Shown one piece after another: positions 9,565 through 17,821 of a stretch of DNA of 64,000 bases. The stretch comes from Methanolobus vulcani. GTDB taxonomy: Archaea > Halobacteriota > Methanosarcinia > Methanosarcinales > Methanosarcinaceae. The DNA lies in assembly GCF_006546655.1 (NCBI RefSeq), contig NZ_VIAQ01000012.1:302160-366159 (forward strand), read 5' to 3'. A program made the translations under genes and the position numbers. The notes under the pieces were generated by a model. The model searched no databases. It saw only the letters and a list, made by a program, of their open reading frames with translations, and was not told where the DNA came from. Each line of letters starts with the position of its first letter. Position 1 is the stretch's first letter.

Positions 9565-11418
9565 TTACTTATCATCATCAACTACTTCGTAGTCTGCATC
9601 CACAATGGTATCATCATCAGCGTCAGAAGAACCTTCAGTGTCTTCTGCGGCAGATGCTGCAGCTGCAGCTTCTTCCTGTGCCTTCTGATACATTGCAGCG
9701 GATACATCATAGACAGCAGTCTGGAGTTCCTCGGTCTTGGCCTTGATGTCCTCAATGTCATCAGACTCAAGAGCGGTCTTAAGATCAGCTATTGCAGCTT
9801 CGATCTTTGACTTCTGCTCATCGGTTGCAATCTCATCAGCTTCCTTAAGAGTCTTCTCTGCAGCGTTAACAAGAGATTCTGCTGTGTTCTTGACCTCAAC
9901 TTCGTCCTTGCGCTTCTTATCCTCTTCAGCATGCATCTCGGCATCCTTGACCATCTGATCGATCTCCTCATCTGTAAGACCGCCTGGCTTCTGGATTGAT
10001 ATGGACTGTTCCTTACCGGTTCCCTTGTCCTTTGCAGTTACATGGAGGATACCATTTGCATCAATATCGAATGTAACCTCAATCTGTGGAAGTCCTCTTG
10101 GTGCTGGTGGAATACCATCAAGTGTGAACCTACCCAGTGACTTGTTACCAGATGCTACGCCTCTCTCACCCTGAAGTACATGGATCTCTACAGATGGCTG
10201 GTTGTCAGCTGCTGTTGAGAATACCTGACTCTTCTTGGTAGGGATAGTTGTGTTCCTGTCGATAAGAGGTGTTGAAACTCCTCCAAGGGTCTCGATACCA
10301 AGTGTAAGTGGCGTGACATCAAGCAGAAGTACATCGTGAACTTCTCCGCCAAGTACACCAGCCTGGATAGCTGCACCGACTGCTACTGCCTCGTCAGGAT
10401 TTATGTTCTTGTATGGGTCCTTTCCTGCTGCCTTCTTTACAAGCTCAGTTACTGCAGGCATCCTTGTGGAACCTCCTACAAGAAGTACCCTGTCAATATC
10501 AGATGAGGATACCTTTGCATCCTTCATTGCCTGGTTGACAGCTACGAGTGTCTTGTCAAGCAGGTCAGAGGTCATCTTCTCGAACTGTGCCCTTGTAAGG
10601 TCAATATCAATGTGCTTTGGCTGACCGTTTGCATCTGCAGTGATGAATGGAAGGTTGACGTTGGTGGATGTTACACCTGAAAGCTCAATCTTTGCCTTTT
10701 CTGCTGCATCCTTCAGACGCTGGAGTGCTGCTTTGTCCTTGGAAAGGTCAATGCCTTCTGCCTTCTTGAATTCCTCTACAAGGTAATCAACAATCCTCTG
10801 ATCGAAGTCATCTCCACCAAGGTGAGTATCTCCTGCAGTTGAAAGAACCTCGAATACTCCTCCACCAAGTTCAAGGATTGAGACATCGAAAGTACCTCCT
10901 CCAAGATCGTAAATGAGTATTTTGTGATCTTCCTCGTCCTTATCAAGACCGTATGCAAGTGATGCTGCAGTTGGTTCGTTGATAATCCTTAATACTTCAA
11001 GACCTGCAATTGTACCTGCATCCTTTGTTGCCTGCCTCTGAGAGTCATTGAAGTATGCTGGAACAGTAATTACTGCCTGTGTGATTGTCTCACCAAGATA
11101 AGATTCCGCATCTTCCTTCAGCTTGCGCAGGATCATTGCAGAGACTTCCTGTGGTGAATACTCCTTGTCATTAAGGGTTACCTTGTAGTCACCCTCACCA
11201 ATGTGCCTCTTAATAGAGCTTACACTGTTTTCGGAGTTGGTGATCAGCTGCCTTTTAGCAACCTGACCTACCAGTTTCTCACCTTTCTTAGAGAAACCTA
11301 CGACTGAAGGGGTTGTTCTTCCACCTTCTGCGTTAGGGACAATAGTAGGTTCTCCACCTTCGATTACAGCCATACAGGAGTTTGTAGTTCCCAGGTCAAT
11401 TCCCAATATCTTTCCCAT
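9565..11418 (-). CDS. dnaK: Molecular chaperone DnaK (Hsp70)
   Basis: Complete Hsp70 of 617 residues. The ATPase domain opens with [14 protein letters not shown] and contains the phosphate-loop signature [12 protein letters not shown] and [12 protein letters not shown]; the substrate-binding domain with [13 protein letters not shown] and the linker region follow, then a charged, Ala-rich tail ending in an acidic [17 protein letters not shown] segment. It folds and protects proteins with DnaJ and GrpE. Archaeal Hsp70 systems are of bacterial type and are thought to have been acquired by transfer. Confidence 0.98.
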   Translation of the reverse strand: MGKILGIDLGTTNSCMAVIEGGEPTIVPNAEGGRTTPSVVGFSKKGEKLVGQVAKRQLITNSENSVSSIKRHIGEGDYKVTLNDKEYSPQEVSAMILRKLKEDAESYLGETITQAVITVPAYFNDSQRQATKDAGTIAGLEVLRIINEPTAASLAYGLDKDEEDHKILIYDLGGGTFDVSILELGGGVFEVLSTAGDTHLGGDDFDQRIVDYLVEEFKKAEGIDLSKDKAALQRLKDAAEKAKIELSGVTSTNVNLPFITADANGQPKHIDIDLTRAQFEKMTSDLLDKTLVAVNQAMKDAKVSSSDIDRVLLVGGSTRMPAVTELVKKAAGKDPYKNINPDEAVAVGAAIQAGVLGGEVHDVLLLDVTPLTLGIETLGGVSTPLIDRNTTIPTKKSQVFSTAADNQPSVEIHVLQGERGVASGNKSLGRFTLDGIPPAPRGLPQIEVTFDIDANGILHVTAKDKGTGKEQSISIQKPGGLTDEEIDQMVKDAEMHAEEDKKRKDEVEVKNTAESLVNAAEKTLKEADEIATDEQKSKIEAAIADLKTALESDDIEDIKAKTEELQTAVYDVSAAMYQKAQEEAAAAASAAEDTEGSSDADDDTIVDADYEVVDDDK

Positions 11419-11523
11419 ATTATTACCTCATTTATATGAATGAATTATAGTTTAATTGTAAATTATTGATTTTATTTATGTTGAAGATATCCATTCAGGA
11501 TAAATTCTCTGAAATCTTCGCGT

Positions 11524-12045
11524 TTACTTATCTTCAGGTTTCTTTGAAACAGTTACCATTGCAGGTCTTATGACCTTGGTGTGCAGGCAGTATCCCGGCT
11601 TGCAGACATCTACCACAGTGTTTTCCTCGTGGTCAGGATGTTCCACATGCATCATTGCTTCATGGAGATAGGGATCAAATTCAGCACCTTCACACTGTAT
11701 TTTTTCAAGACCTTCTTTCTCCAGTATCCCGGTAAACTGTTTAAAGACCATCTCTACACCAGTGATGACAGATGAAATGTCGTCTGTCTGCTTTGCAGAT
11801 TCTAATGCACGCTCGAAATTATCATAGACTTCAAGGAGTTCAATTATAATCTGCTCAACTGCAAACTTGCGATATTCTTCTTTCTCCCTGATGCTTCTTT
11901 TGCGGAAATTATCAAATTCCGCGGTAAGTCGCAGGAGTTTGTCTCGAAGCTGTGCAGCCTCATCTTCAGCAGATGTTTCTTCGACTTTGCCTTCATCAAC
12001 TGTTTTTGAATCTAAATCTTCACAATTCTCTGGTTCATCAGCCAT
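11524..12045 (-). CDS. grpE: Nucleotide exchange factor GrpE
   Basis: GrpE of 173 residues that releases ADP from DnaK. An acidic disordered N-terminus (to about residue 33) is followed by a coiled-coil helix (LRDKLLRLTAEFDNFRKRS) and the beta domain ending VIRPAMVTVSKK. I start it at the ATG at 12045; a TTG two codons upstream at 12051 is less likely. It is the first gene of the grpE-dnaK-dnaJ cluster and has a good promoter upstream. Confidence 0.95.
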   Translation of the reverse strand: MADEPENCEDLDSKTVDEGKVEETSAEDEAAQLRDKLLRLTAEFDNFRKRSIREKEEYRKFAVEQIIIELLEVYDNFERALESAKQTDDISSVITGVEMVFKQFTGILEKEGLEKIQCEGAEFDPYLHEAMMHVEHPDHEENTVVDVCKPGYCLHTKVIRPAMVTVSKKPEDK

Positions 12046-12109
12046 TCTCAATATCTCCGCATATTCTGTGCGCGGTATGTGTAATCGAACTAGTGATTGT
12101 TTGAAGTTC

Positions 12110-12117
12110 TATAAATA
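12110..12117 (-). promoter_or_regulatory. Probable TATA box of the grpE-dnaK-dnaJ cluster
   Basis: On the minus strand the sequence CGAAAAGTATTTATAG gives a purine-rich BRE followed by TATTTATA, about 65 bases before the grpE ATG; transcription would begin near 12085, leaving a leader of about 40 bases. No operator dyad for a heat-shock repressor is obvious next to it. Confidence 0.6.
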
Positions 12118-12210
12118 CTTTTCGTACAGTCTGTTTGTTTTGGCGAAATGAAGTACACAAAAAAGAAAATAAAGCCATATTTCGGGCAGATACATTTAAC
12201 ACTATACTAC

Positions 12211-12624
12211 TTAAAAAGCATTACTGAACTTATGCTGCAAAACACGAATCAATAGCATACTTGCAATCATACAAACAGCAAGAGCTGAAACTACCTGATC
12301 AAATCCAATCTCAGAAACACCACCACCAATAGCAAATCTGATACCACTGAAAAATGCGGTTGCAGAGAAAGTAGCCACCAGACTTATGATTGCTCCGCCT
12401 GCAAGTGAACCCATATAATCCGCTCCCCTTGATTCAAAAAACACCGAGCCTGCTATAAAGATCACTGCAAAGATAAGAAGCATTACATACATTGGAACCG
12501 GAGTGCTGCCTTCACGAGCCATACTCATAAGCCCAAAAGCTATGCCAATCATGAAAACTGCCATTGTGGTTGACACAATCAGTGCCTGTACAAATGGATT
12601 TTCCGTATTTACATCCATATTCAT
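12211..12624 (-). CDS. Small membrane protein of unknown function
   Basis: A 137-residue hydrophobic protein. Four membrane-spanning segments can be seen at about residues 13-35, 45-62, 72-94 and 105-127, with short polar connections (MAREGSTP, ESRGAD) and a basic C-terminus (RVLQHKF). I do not recognise the family. It is upstream of grpE in the same direction but separated from it by 165 bases that hold the grpE promoter, so it need not be cotranscribed. The preceding sequence AGGATTGGG supplies a Shine-Dalgarno for the ATG at 12624. Confidence 0.7.
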   Translation of the reverse strand: MNMDVNTENPFVQALIVSTTMAVFMIGIAFGLMSMAREGSTPVPMYVMLLIFAVIFIAGSVFFESRGADYMGSLAGGAIISLVATFSATAFFSGIRFAIGGGVSEIGFDQVVSALAVCMIASMLLIRVLQHKFSNAF

Positions 12625-13179
12625 CCCAATCCTTTATCGGTAATCATAGTATATAGTCATTTTTAATATAAACTAAGTGATACATGAATTCTGCAATGCT
12701 AAACTAATGTGGCTGGTTGAAATTACTAAAAATCAAAGACAGAAATGAAATTGATATTCAGAAAAAACAATACTATGTAACAAGAAGAGTAAACCATTGA
12801 GTCCAAAATGTACCATAAAACACAATGGTTCTTTACTCCTCTACTCACTTGCTTCCGATATGGGTTTATTTTCTTTGTGAAAGTGGTATCTTATCGGGAA
12901 AGATACTACTTTTAGTACCTCCCACCATTAACCGGCTTAACCCGGCTCCAACCCGACATACCTTAAATTGGGATAAAATCCCAACTACACTTTTAACGAT
13001 ATTGGTAGTAGTATATAACACAAATCCAGATAAATTTACAATTTGACATTAAATTTTAACGTCATTAAAATTTCAAATGCAATGATAACAGAAAGAGGAT
13101 AATTAGTTTGTAATGACCTGAATATATAGTACGGCATTAATAGCAAAGGATATATCAAATAAATGCAGTTGCATCCAGC
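12625..13179. other. 555-base intergenic region with three hairpins
   Basis: No convincing gene. Three inverted repeats occur within 200 bases: 12787-12799 pairing with 12823-12838 (GAGTAAACCATTG with a 3-base bulge), 12882-12892 pairing with 12900-12910 (AGTGGTATCTT / AAGATACTACT, followed by TTTTAG), and the perfect 12968-12974/12978-12984 (TTGGGAT-AAA-ATCCCAA). A TATA-like GATATATC at 13147-13154 sits about 25 bases before the mfnD ATG, so that gene may be leaderless. The hairpins may belong to an unannotated small RNA. Confidence 0.5.
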
Positions 13180-14109
13180 ATGAAAATACTGCTTGCTGAA
13201 TACGCTATGGGAATTGGCCTGGGTGGAACATTATTACTGGAAGGCAAAGCCATGATAAACACGCTTGCTGAGAGTTTTACACGCCTCGGACATGACGTGA
13301 CCTACCTTACCGCGGAAAGCAAGGTAAAATATGGAAATGCCATAATATCTGACGAGAACACATTTGAAAATATACTTGAGAGAGTTTCAAAAGAAGCTGA
13401 TGCGGCTCTTGTCATAGGCCCTGACGAACTGCTGGGTGACCTCACAGAAATAATAGAAAAGAACACTATGAATCTGGGATGCTCCTCTAAATCAGTAAGG
13501 CTATGTGCGGATAAACTGACATGCACAAAAGTGCTTGAATCAAATTCAATTGCCGTTCCTGGAATAATGAATATGGACTCCGTGGAGAAACATGTCATTA
13601 AACCCCGATTCGGATGTGCTTCCGAAGGTGTCAGGCTCAAAGAAATTGATAAAATAAATGAGCAGGCAGATGAATATATTGCAACCGAATATATTGAGGG
13701 CGAGCACCTCAGTGTAAGCATGATATGTGGTCATAAATCTCTTCCTTTAAGTCTGAACAGGCAATTGATAGATATAAAGAAGGAGAATGGTGAAACCATA
13801 TTTGACTATAAAGGAAATCAGGTCCCCTACAGAGCAGAATTTCAAGGAGAAGTATTCACCACTGCAAAAAAAACAGTTGAAACCCTGGGATGCAATGGGT
13901 ATGTGGGAATAGATATAGTATATGGAGATAAACCATACGTAATAGATGTGAACCCAAGACCCACCACCGCTATATTCGGACTTGTCAGAACTCTTGGGTG
14001 CGAAATCGGAGATTTAATACTTATGAATATGCATGGAGAACTTCCGGAGTCAGTTGAACTTAGAGGGGAATGTTCTTTCACCAAAGATGACATTGAGGAC
14101 ATCATATGA
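13180..14109 (+). CDS. mfnD: Tyramine--L-glutamate ligase MfnD (ATP-grasp), methanofuran biosynthesis
   Basis: ATP-grasp protein of 309 residues. The N-terminus MKILLAEYAMGIGLGG is typical of the family; central KPRFGCASEGVRL is the ATP-binding loop, EYIEGEHLSVS and VDVNPRPTTAIFG hold the metal-binding acidic residues. MfnD joins glutamate to tyramine in methanofuran synthesis. Its stop overlaps the start of mfnF by 4 bases (ATGA), and mfnE follows, so three genes of the same pathway are clustered. The nearby TATA-like box and lack of a Shine-Dalgarno suggest a leaderless transcript. Confidence 0.88.
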   Translation: MKILLAEYAMGIGLGGTLLLEGKAMINTLAESFTRLGHDVTYLTAESKVKYGNAIISDENTFENILERVSKEADAALVIGPDELLGDLTEIIEKNTMNLGCSSKSVRLCADKLTCTKVLESNSIAVPGIMNMDSVEKHVIKPRFGCASEGVRLKEIDKINEQADEYIATEYIEGEHLSVSMICGHKSLPLSLNRQLIDIKKENGETIFDYKGNQVPYRAEFQGEVFTTAKKTVETLGCNGYVGIDIVYGDKPYVIDVNPRPTTAIFGLVRTLGCEIGDLILMNMHGELPESVELRGECSFTKDDIEDII

Positions 14110-15095
14110 ATATAATAGGGATCGATATTGGTGGCGCTAATACTAAGATAGCTTCCGCCGACGGAGAGATCATTGAATTACATTACATCCCGCTGTGGAA
14201 AGATACAACTCTGCCGGAAGCGCTGGAAGACATTGCTGCAGAACTTAAACCTGACATGGTCAGTGTGGTTATGACAGGGGAACTGGCAGATTGTTTTGAG
14301 GATAAACTCCAGGGCATTCAGTTCATAATGAAGTGTGTTGATGAAGCTTTTAATTACAAGACCAGGTATATAGACAGCAACGGGCACTTCTACGATGAAT
14401 CTTCCTGTCTGCGTGAGCTTGCGGCAGCTAATTGGGCTGCATCCACAAGGCTGATAGGATCTGAGATAGGAGATTGTATTTTCGTTGATGTAGGAAGTAC
14501 AACCAGTGACATAATACCCATCAAAGATGGAAAACATGTTGCAGGACTTACTGATTTTTCAAGGCTTGTCCGAAGTGAGCTTTTCTACGCAGGTACCCTC
14601 AGGACAAATCTTGCTTACTTACTGGACAAGGTGCAGGTAGCAGATGGTGACTGCAACATTTCCTCTGAACTTTTTGCAAACACTGCTGATGCATACCTGT
14701 TGCTTGGAGATATCACTGAAGAATTGTACACCTGTGAAACCGCGGACGGAGCAGGAAAGAGCAAGACCGATGCCATGAGAAGACTTGCAAGGGTTGTCTG
14801 TGCAGACCTGACAGAGATATCACCTGATGAGGTATATAATATTGCAGCACAGTTAAAGGAAAAGCAGATAAGTCTTCTTTGTGAAACGATATCTGTTGTT
14901 GCTGAGAAGAATGGACTCAACAGGATAGTTTCTGCAGGACTTGGAGAATTTATGATAAGAGAAGCAGCAAAGAGACTTGGATTTGAATGTATCTCTGTTG
15001 CTGAAAAATGGGGAAATGATATCTCAAAAGTCTTCCCTGCATATGCTGCTGCGAGGATATTAGAAAACGAACTTTCACAGCCTGGAAAAGAATAA
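14106..15095 (+). CDS. mfnF: MfnF, (4-{4-[2-(glutamylamino)ethyl]phenoxymethyl}furan-2-yl)methanamine synthase
   Basis: Protein of 329 residues of the hydantoinase/oxoprolinase (ASKHA-fold) type. The first beta hairpin MNIIGIDIGGANTKIAS is the phosphate-binding motif; FVDVGSTTSDIIPI near residue 130 is the second phosphate site; SAGLGEFMIREAA lies near the end. MfnF couples the aminomethylfuran phosphate to the glutamyl-tyramine unit, forming the core of methanofuran, the first C1 carrier of methanogenesis. It is translationally coupled to mfnD. Confidence 0.87.
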   Translation: MNIIGIDIGGANTKIASADGEIIELHYIPLWKDTTLPEALEDIAAELKPDMVSVVMTGELADCFEDKLQGIQFIMKCVDEAFNYKTRYIDSNGHFYDESSCLRELAAANWAASTRLIGSEIGDCIFVDVGSTTSDIIPIKDGKHVAGLTDFSRLVRSELFYAGTLRTNLAYLLDKVQVADGDCNISSELFANTADAYLLLGDITEELYTCETADGAGKSKTDAMRRLARVVCADLTEISPDEVYNIAAQLKEKQISLLCETISVVAEKNGLNRIVSAGLGEFMIREAAKRLGFECISVAEKWGNDISKVFPAYAAARILENELSQPGKE

Positions 15096-15194
15096 GAACC
15101 CGGAAAAGGTACATTTAATAAATATATGAATTACAGGTAAGTATGATATTGCAGAGGTCATACTTGTCTGAAAGCACATTGGAAACAGACTGTT

Positions 15195-15833
15195 ATGAGA
15201 ACGGTTATGAAACTCGGAGGAAGTTTGATGAAACATTCGGCTTCTATTATTACTGCCCTTGAGAAACATTTTGGAACTTGTGAACAGGGAGATGAACATT
15301 CTATTTTAATTGTTCCTGGTGGTGGTGTGTTTGCTAACTCAGTCAGAGATATCAGTCAAAAATACTCCATAGGAGATGATGCAGCTCACTGGATGGCAAT
15401 TCTTTCAATGGAACAATATGCATACTTCCTGGTTGATAAAACGAGAATCAACTCCGTGGAAAATATATATGAATTCCCAGAAGGTGTTTCTGTGCTTATG
15501 CCCTATAAAATGTTGAGGGAAACTGACAGGCTCCCACATTCCTGGGATATTACTTCTGATACTATTGGAGCATGGATAGCAAAAGAGACAGGATCACGAT
15601 TTGTTAAAGTAACTGATGTTGATGGTGTGATTGCGGATGATATCATTCAGGAATGGATGACTGCTCTTGAGCTTTCCAGGATGGGAGTTACATGTATTGA
15701 TAGTTCATTAGCAGGATATTTAATGGAGAATCAGATGGACTGTGTCGTGGTCAATGGAATGTATCCGGAAAGAGTCATTGATGCTGTTATCGGAAAAAAT
15801 GTCATTGGCACTCACATCAAGGGGAATATTTAA
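15195..15833 (+). CDS. mfnE: [5-(aminomethyl)furan-3-yl]methyl phosphate kinase MfnE (amino acid kinase family)
   Basis: Amino acid kinase fold protein of 212 residues: VMKLGGSLM is the ATP-binding Lys-Gly-Gly motif, LIVPGGGVFANSVRD the nucleotide/substrate loop and VTDVDGVIADD the metal-binding strand. In methanofuran synthesis MfnE phosphorylates aminomethylfuran phosphate to the diphosphate used by MfnF. The preceding two genes are mfnD and mfnF, which decides between this and other kinases of the fold. A second in-frame ATG at 15207 begins at the conserved MKLGG and could be the true start. Confidence 0.85.
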   Translation: MRTVMKLGGSLMKHSASIITALEKHFGTCEQGDEHSILIVPGGGVFANSVRDISQKYSIGDDAAHWMAILSMEQYAYFLVDKTRINSVENIYEFPEGVSVLMPYKMLRETDRLPHSWDITSDTIGAWIAKETGSRFVKVTDVDGVIADDIIQEWMTALELSRMGVTCIDSSLAGYLMENQMDCVVVNGMYPERVIDAVIGKNVIGTHIKGNI

Positions 15834-15851
15834 ATTATATACTGCGTATGT

Positions 15852-15881
15852 ACTGAAATCACTGACATGCTGATTTTCAGT
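15852..15881 (+). terminator. Hairpin after mfnE
   Basis: ACTGAAATCA at 15852-15861 pairs with TGATTTTCAGT at 15871-15881 with one unpaired base; 18 bases after the mfnE stop. AT-rich sequence with a TATA-like ATATTTAT near 15885 follows and may be the promoter for the zinc-ribbon gene. Confidence 0.4.
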
Positions 15882-15923
15882 ATCATATTTATCATATATT
15901 ACTCATAGTAAGGAGATTTTTAA

Positions 15924-16091
15924 ATGGCAAATAAAGTTGATAATTGTACCACATGCAACAAGAGCCTTGTGGAAACAGGTTACGTACGTTTCCCATGCCC
16001 CGTTTGTGGTAATGAGCTTGGAAGATGTACAAGCTGCAGGCAGCAGAGCAACCCATATGAATGCCCTAAATGTGGCTTTAAAGGAGCATAA
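15924..16091 (+). CDS. Small zinc-ribbon protein (archaeal zinc finger, putative RNA-binding)
   Basis: A 55-residue protein with four CxxC knuckles: CTTC, CPVC, CTSC and CPKC, giving two zinc-ribbon sites, and the typical ending [11 protein letters not shown]. This family is conserved in archaea and usually sits directly before elongation factor 1-beta, as here (10-base gap). AAGGAG lies 8 bases before the ATG. Role in RNA binding or translation is inferred from family and neighbour. Confidence 0.88.
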   Translation: MANKVDNCTTCNKSLVETGYVRFPCPVCGNELGRCTSCRQQSNPYECPKCGFKGA

Positions 16092-16101
16092 GGTGAGCTA
16101 A

Positions 16102-16371
16102 ATGGGTGAAGTTGCAGCAACAATGAAGATCATGCCAACAGGCGTGGATGTAGACCTCGAGAAACTTAAGGACGATGTTATCGCAGCACTTCCTGAAGGT
16201 GCAGAATACGGTACTCATGAAATAGAGCCTATTGCATTCGGACTTAAGGCAATCGTCATGGTCGTCATTGTAGGTGACGGTGAAGGCGGTACAGAAGGTG
16301 TAGAAGAAGCCTTTGCAGCAGTCGAAGGCGTCGAGAGTGTTACAGTAACAGATGTCGGAAGACCTGTCTAA
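16102..16371 (+). CDS. Translation elongation factor 1-beta (aEF1B)
   Basis: Protein of 89 residues, the usual archaeal length. Begins GEVAATMKIMPTGVDVDLEKL and contains IEPIAFGLKAIVMVVIV, the EF-1 guanine-nucleotide exchange domain. It catalyses GDP/GTP exchange on elongation factor 1-alpha. GGTGAGCTAA precedes the ATG as Shine-Dalgarno. An eight-T run at 16386-16393 shortly after the stop is a likely terminator. Confidence 0.95.
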   Translation: MGEVAATMKIMPTGVDVDLEKLKDDVIAALPEGAEYGTHEIEPIAFGLKAIVMVVIVGDGEGGTEGVEEAFAAVEGVESVTVTDVGRPV

Positions 16372-16422
16372 ACCTCTCAACCACTCTTTTTTTTATTAAT
16401 TTTTTAACTTTGTAACTTTATT

Positions 16423-16494
16423 GGGCTCGTAGATCAGGGGGAGATCGTCACGTTCGCAACGTGAAGGCCGCGGGTTCAAATCCCGCCGGGTCCA
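16423..16494 (+). tRNA. tRNA-Ala (anticodon CGC)
   Basis: Cloverleaf built by eye: acceptor GGGCTCG with CGGGTCC, D arm GATC/GATC around AGGGGGA, anticodon arm TCACG-TTCGCAA-CGTGA giving anticodon CGC, T arm GCGGG-TTCAAAT-CCCGC, discriminator A at 16494. The G3-U70 wobble pair, the alanine identity element, is present. The 3' CCA is not encoded (CTA follows). It lies 51 bases after the aEF1B stop. Downstream sequence contains an integrase-like remnant, in keeping with tRNA genes as integration sites. Confidence 0.95.
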
Positions 16495-17331
16495 CTAAAA
16501 TATTTGTAATCGACATATTATTCTTTATCAAGTAGTTTAATATGACCTGTATAAAAAGATTGATCGGGCTTGAGATAATCACTGTACATTTACTTTCGCC
16601 TTCACATTTTGCTTTGAGACAGTTTTTCACCATACTCACAAATGAACACTGATAAAAATCAGTGTTCAGAGGTGAATTACAATGCATTTGGTAAATACAA
16701 TTTACTAATACTTAATGATTGCTAAATAAATTCACGCTGTTTACATGTAAAAATAATAAATTAACGATGTGAACATGAGAGAGTAGTGTGAAAAGTGATG
16801 GATTATTGATAATCATAAATCTTTTAACATTACATCAAAATAGGAAAATATAAATATGATTCTCCCTGTTTGAAGCTGAGGCATGTGGAAACTCACTATT
16901 TATACCACTCCCACACATCAACCCCCACTCCCAAAACTACATGTCTCAAACTATTTTCAATTATTTTAAACTATTTCGTTTTTGGTTATATTCCTACAGA
17001 ACTGATGTTTTGTCAGAAACACTGTAAAAAATAAGTTTAATTCCAAGTTATACTACGTATAATTGATTTAAGTAAGATACGGACCCGGGTCATCATAAAA
17101 CACCAGTTATCATGCCGGTGTTTCTCTCTTATATTCCTTATTATTTTTAAGGAATTATGTTTCTACATCACATATATATCATTAATACAGAGAATTATGT
17201 GTATTCCTAATTAGCCCGGAACATCGTACCACCTGACACCGATTGCAATTGTCGGTGTCAATACTCTTTGTTTATTCGATTCCTCCGGCATCGGCAATCA
17301 TTGTCGATGCATTCCCTGTTTATACTGTCAA
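16495..17331. other. 837-base gene-poor, hairpin-rich region downstream of tRNA-Ala
   Basis: No full gene seen. Contents: a perfect 10-bp hairpin GAACACTGAT-AAAA-ATCAGTGTTC at 16644-16667, followed by the strong Shine-Dalgarno GAGGTGA (16669-16675) and an eight-codon ORF ATG...TAA at 16682-16708; and a group of four hairpins at 17098-17310 (AAACACC/GGTGTTT, ATTCCTTA/TAAGGAAT, GACACCGA/TCGGTGTC, GCATCG/CGATGC). Such sequence is typical of a decayed integration site. Confidence 0.5.
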
Positions 17332-17535
17332 TTATACCTTTTTCTGAACAGATTCTAATATCTCCCTTGCCTTCTCACTCTGCACCACCACTCTCAATAC
17401 CTCAGACAATGCTGATTCGTACTTTCCAATTTCATTCTGTGCTTTGTGATCCAGAACCAAAGAACATTGTGAACAGAACCTACCATCAGGTCTTTTTTGA
17501 AATGTAAACCCGCCGAATCCATGAGCAAATATCAT
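17332..17535 (-). pseudogene. Probable C-terminal remnant of an archaeal tyrosine integrase
   Basis: A 67-residue frame starting ATG at 17535 with GAGGTC upstream. It contains one CxxC zinc knuckle in the context GRFCSQCSLVLDHKA, then a helical segment ending ILESVQKKV. This matches the tail that follows the catalytic domain in many Methanosarcina integrases (CxxC, then LD and a helix). No catalytic Arg/His/Tyr region is present on either side, so it is either a relic or a small stand-alone protein. The tRNA-Ala gene 840 bases away is a plausible former attachment site. Confidence 0.4.
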
Positions 17536-17821
17536 TTAGACCTCTAAAATGTAATGTACACATCACAGTTACAGTACGCATTTTTTTAAAAGTTGACTTG
17601 GCAAATCATGCAGAACACAGAAACACACCCAGCAAACACAGTTAAAATTAACCCGTAGACATTATAAATCTAATATATCATCATAATAACCATCATAGTA
17701 TATCGAACTATACATATATTTAAATATAATAAAAATAGCAGCTATAATTATACGCCAATCAAAAACAGACAATCTGGTGCAATCCAAAAACCAGTTTCAA
17801 AACAAAAATAGGGGTAGTATA

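Noticed and set aside
9561..11418. Several open frames opposite dnaK and dnaJ
   Set aside because: All lie entirely antisense to well-conserved chaperone genes and have no family character.
16448..16687. Minus-strand frame of 79 codons ending in DPAGFEPAAFTLRT
   Set aside because: This is the well-known false protein produced by translating the antisense strand of a tRNA gene; here it reads across tRNA-Ala.
17078..17092. CCGGGTC shared with the end of tRNA-Ala as a possible att half-site
   Set aside because: Only seven bases match and they sit in a GGACCCGGGTC palindrome, so chance is sufficient.
17505..17523. CCCGCCGAATCCA resembling the tRNA-Ala 3' end as an attachment-site copy
   Set aside because: The match is short and imperfect and lies inside the small integrase-like frame; likely chance.
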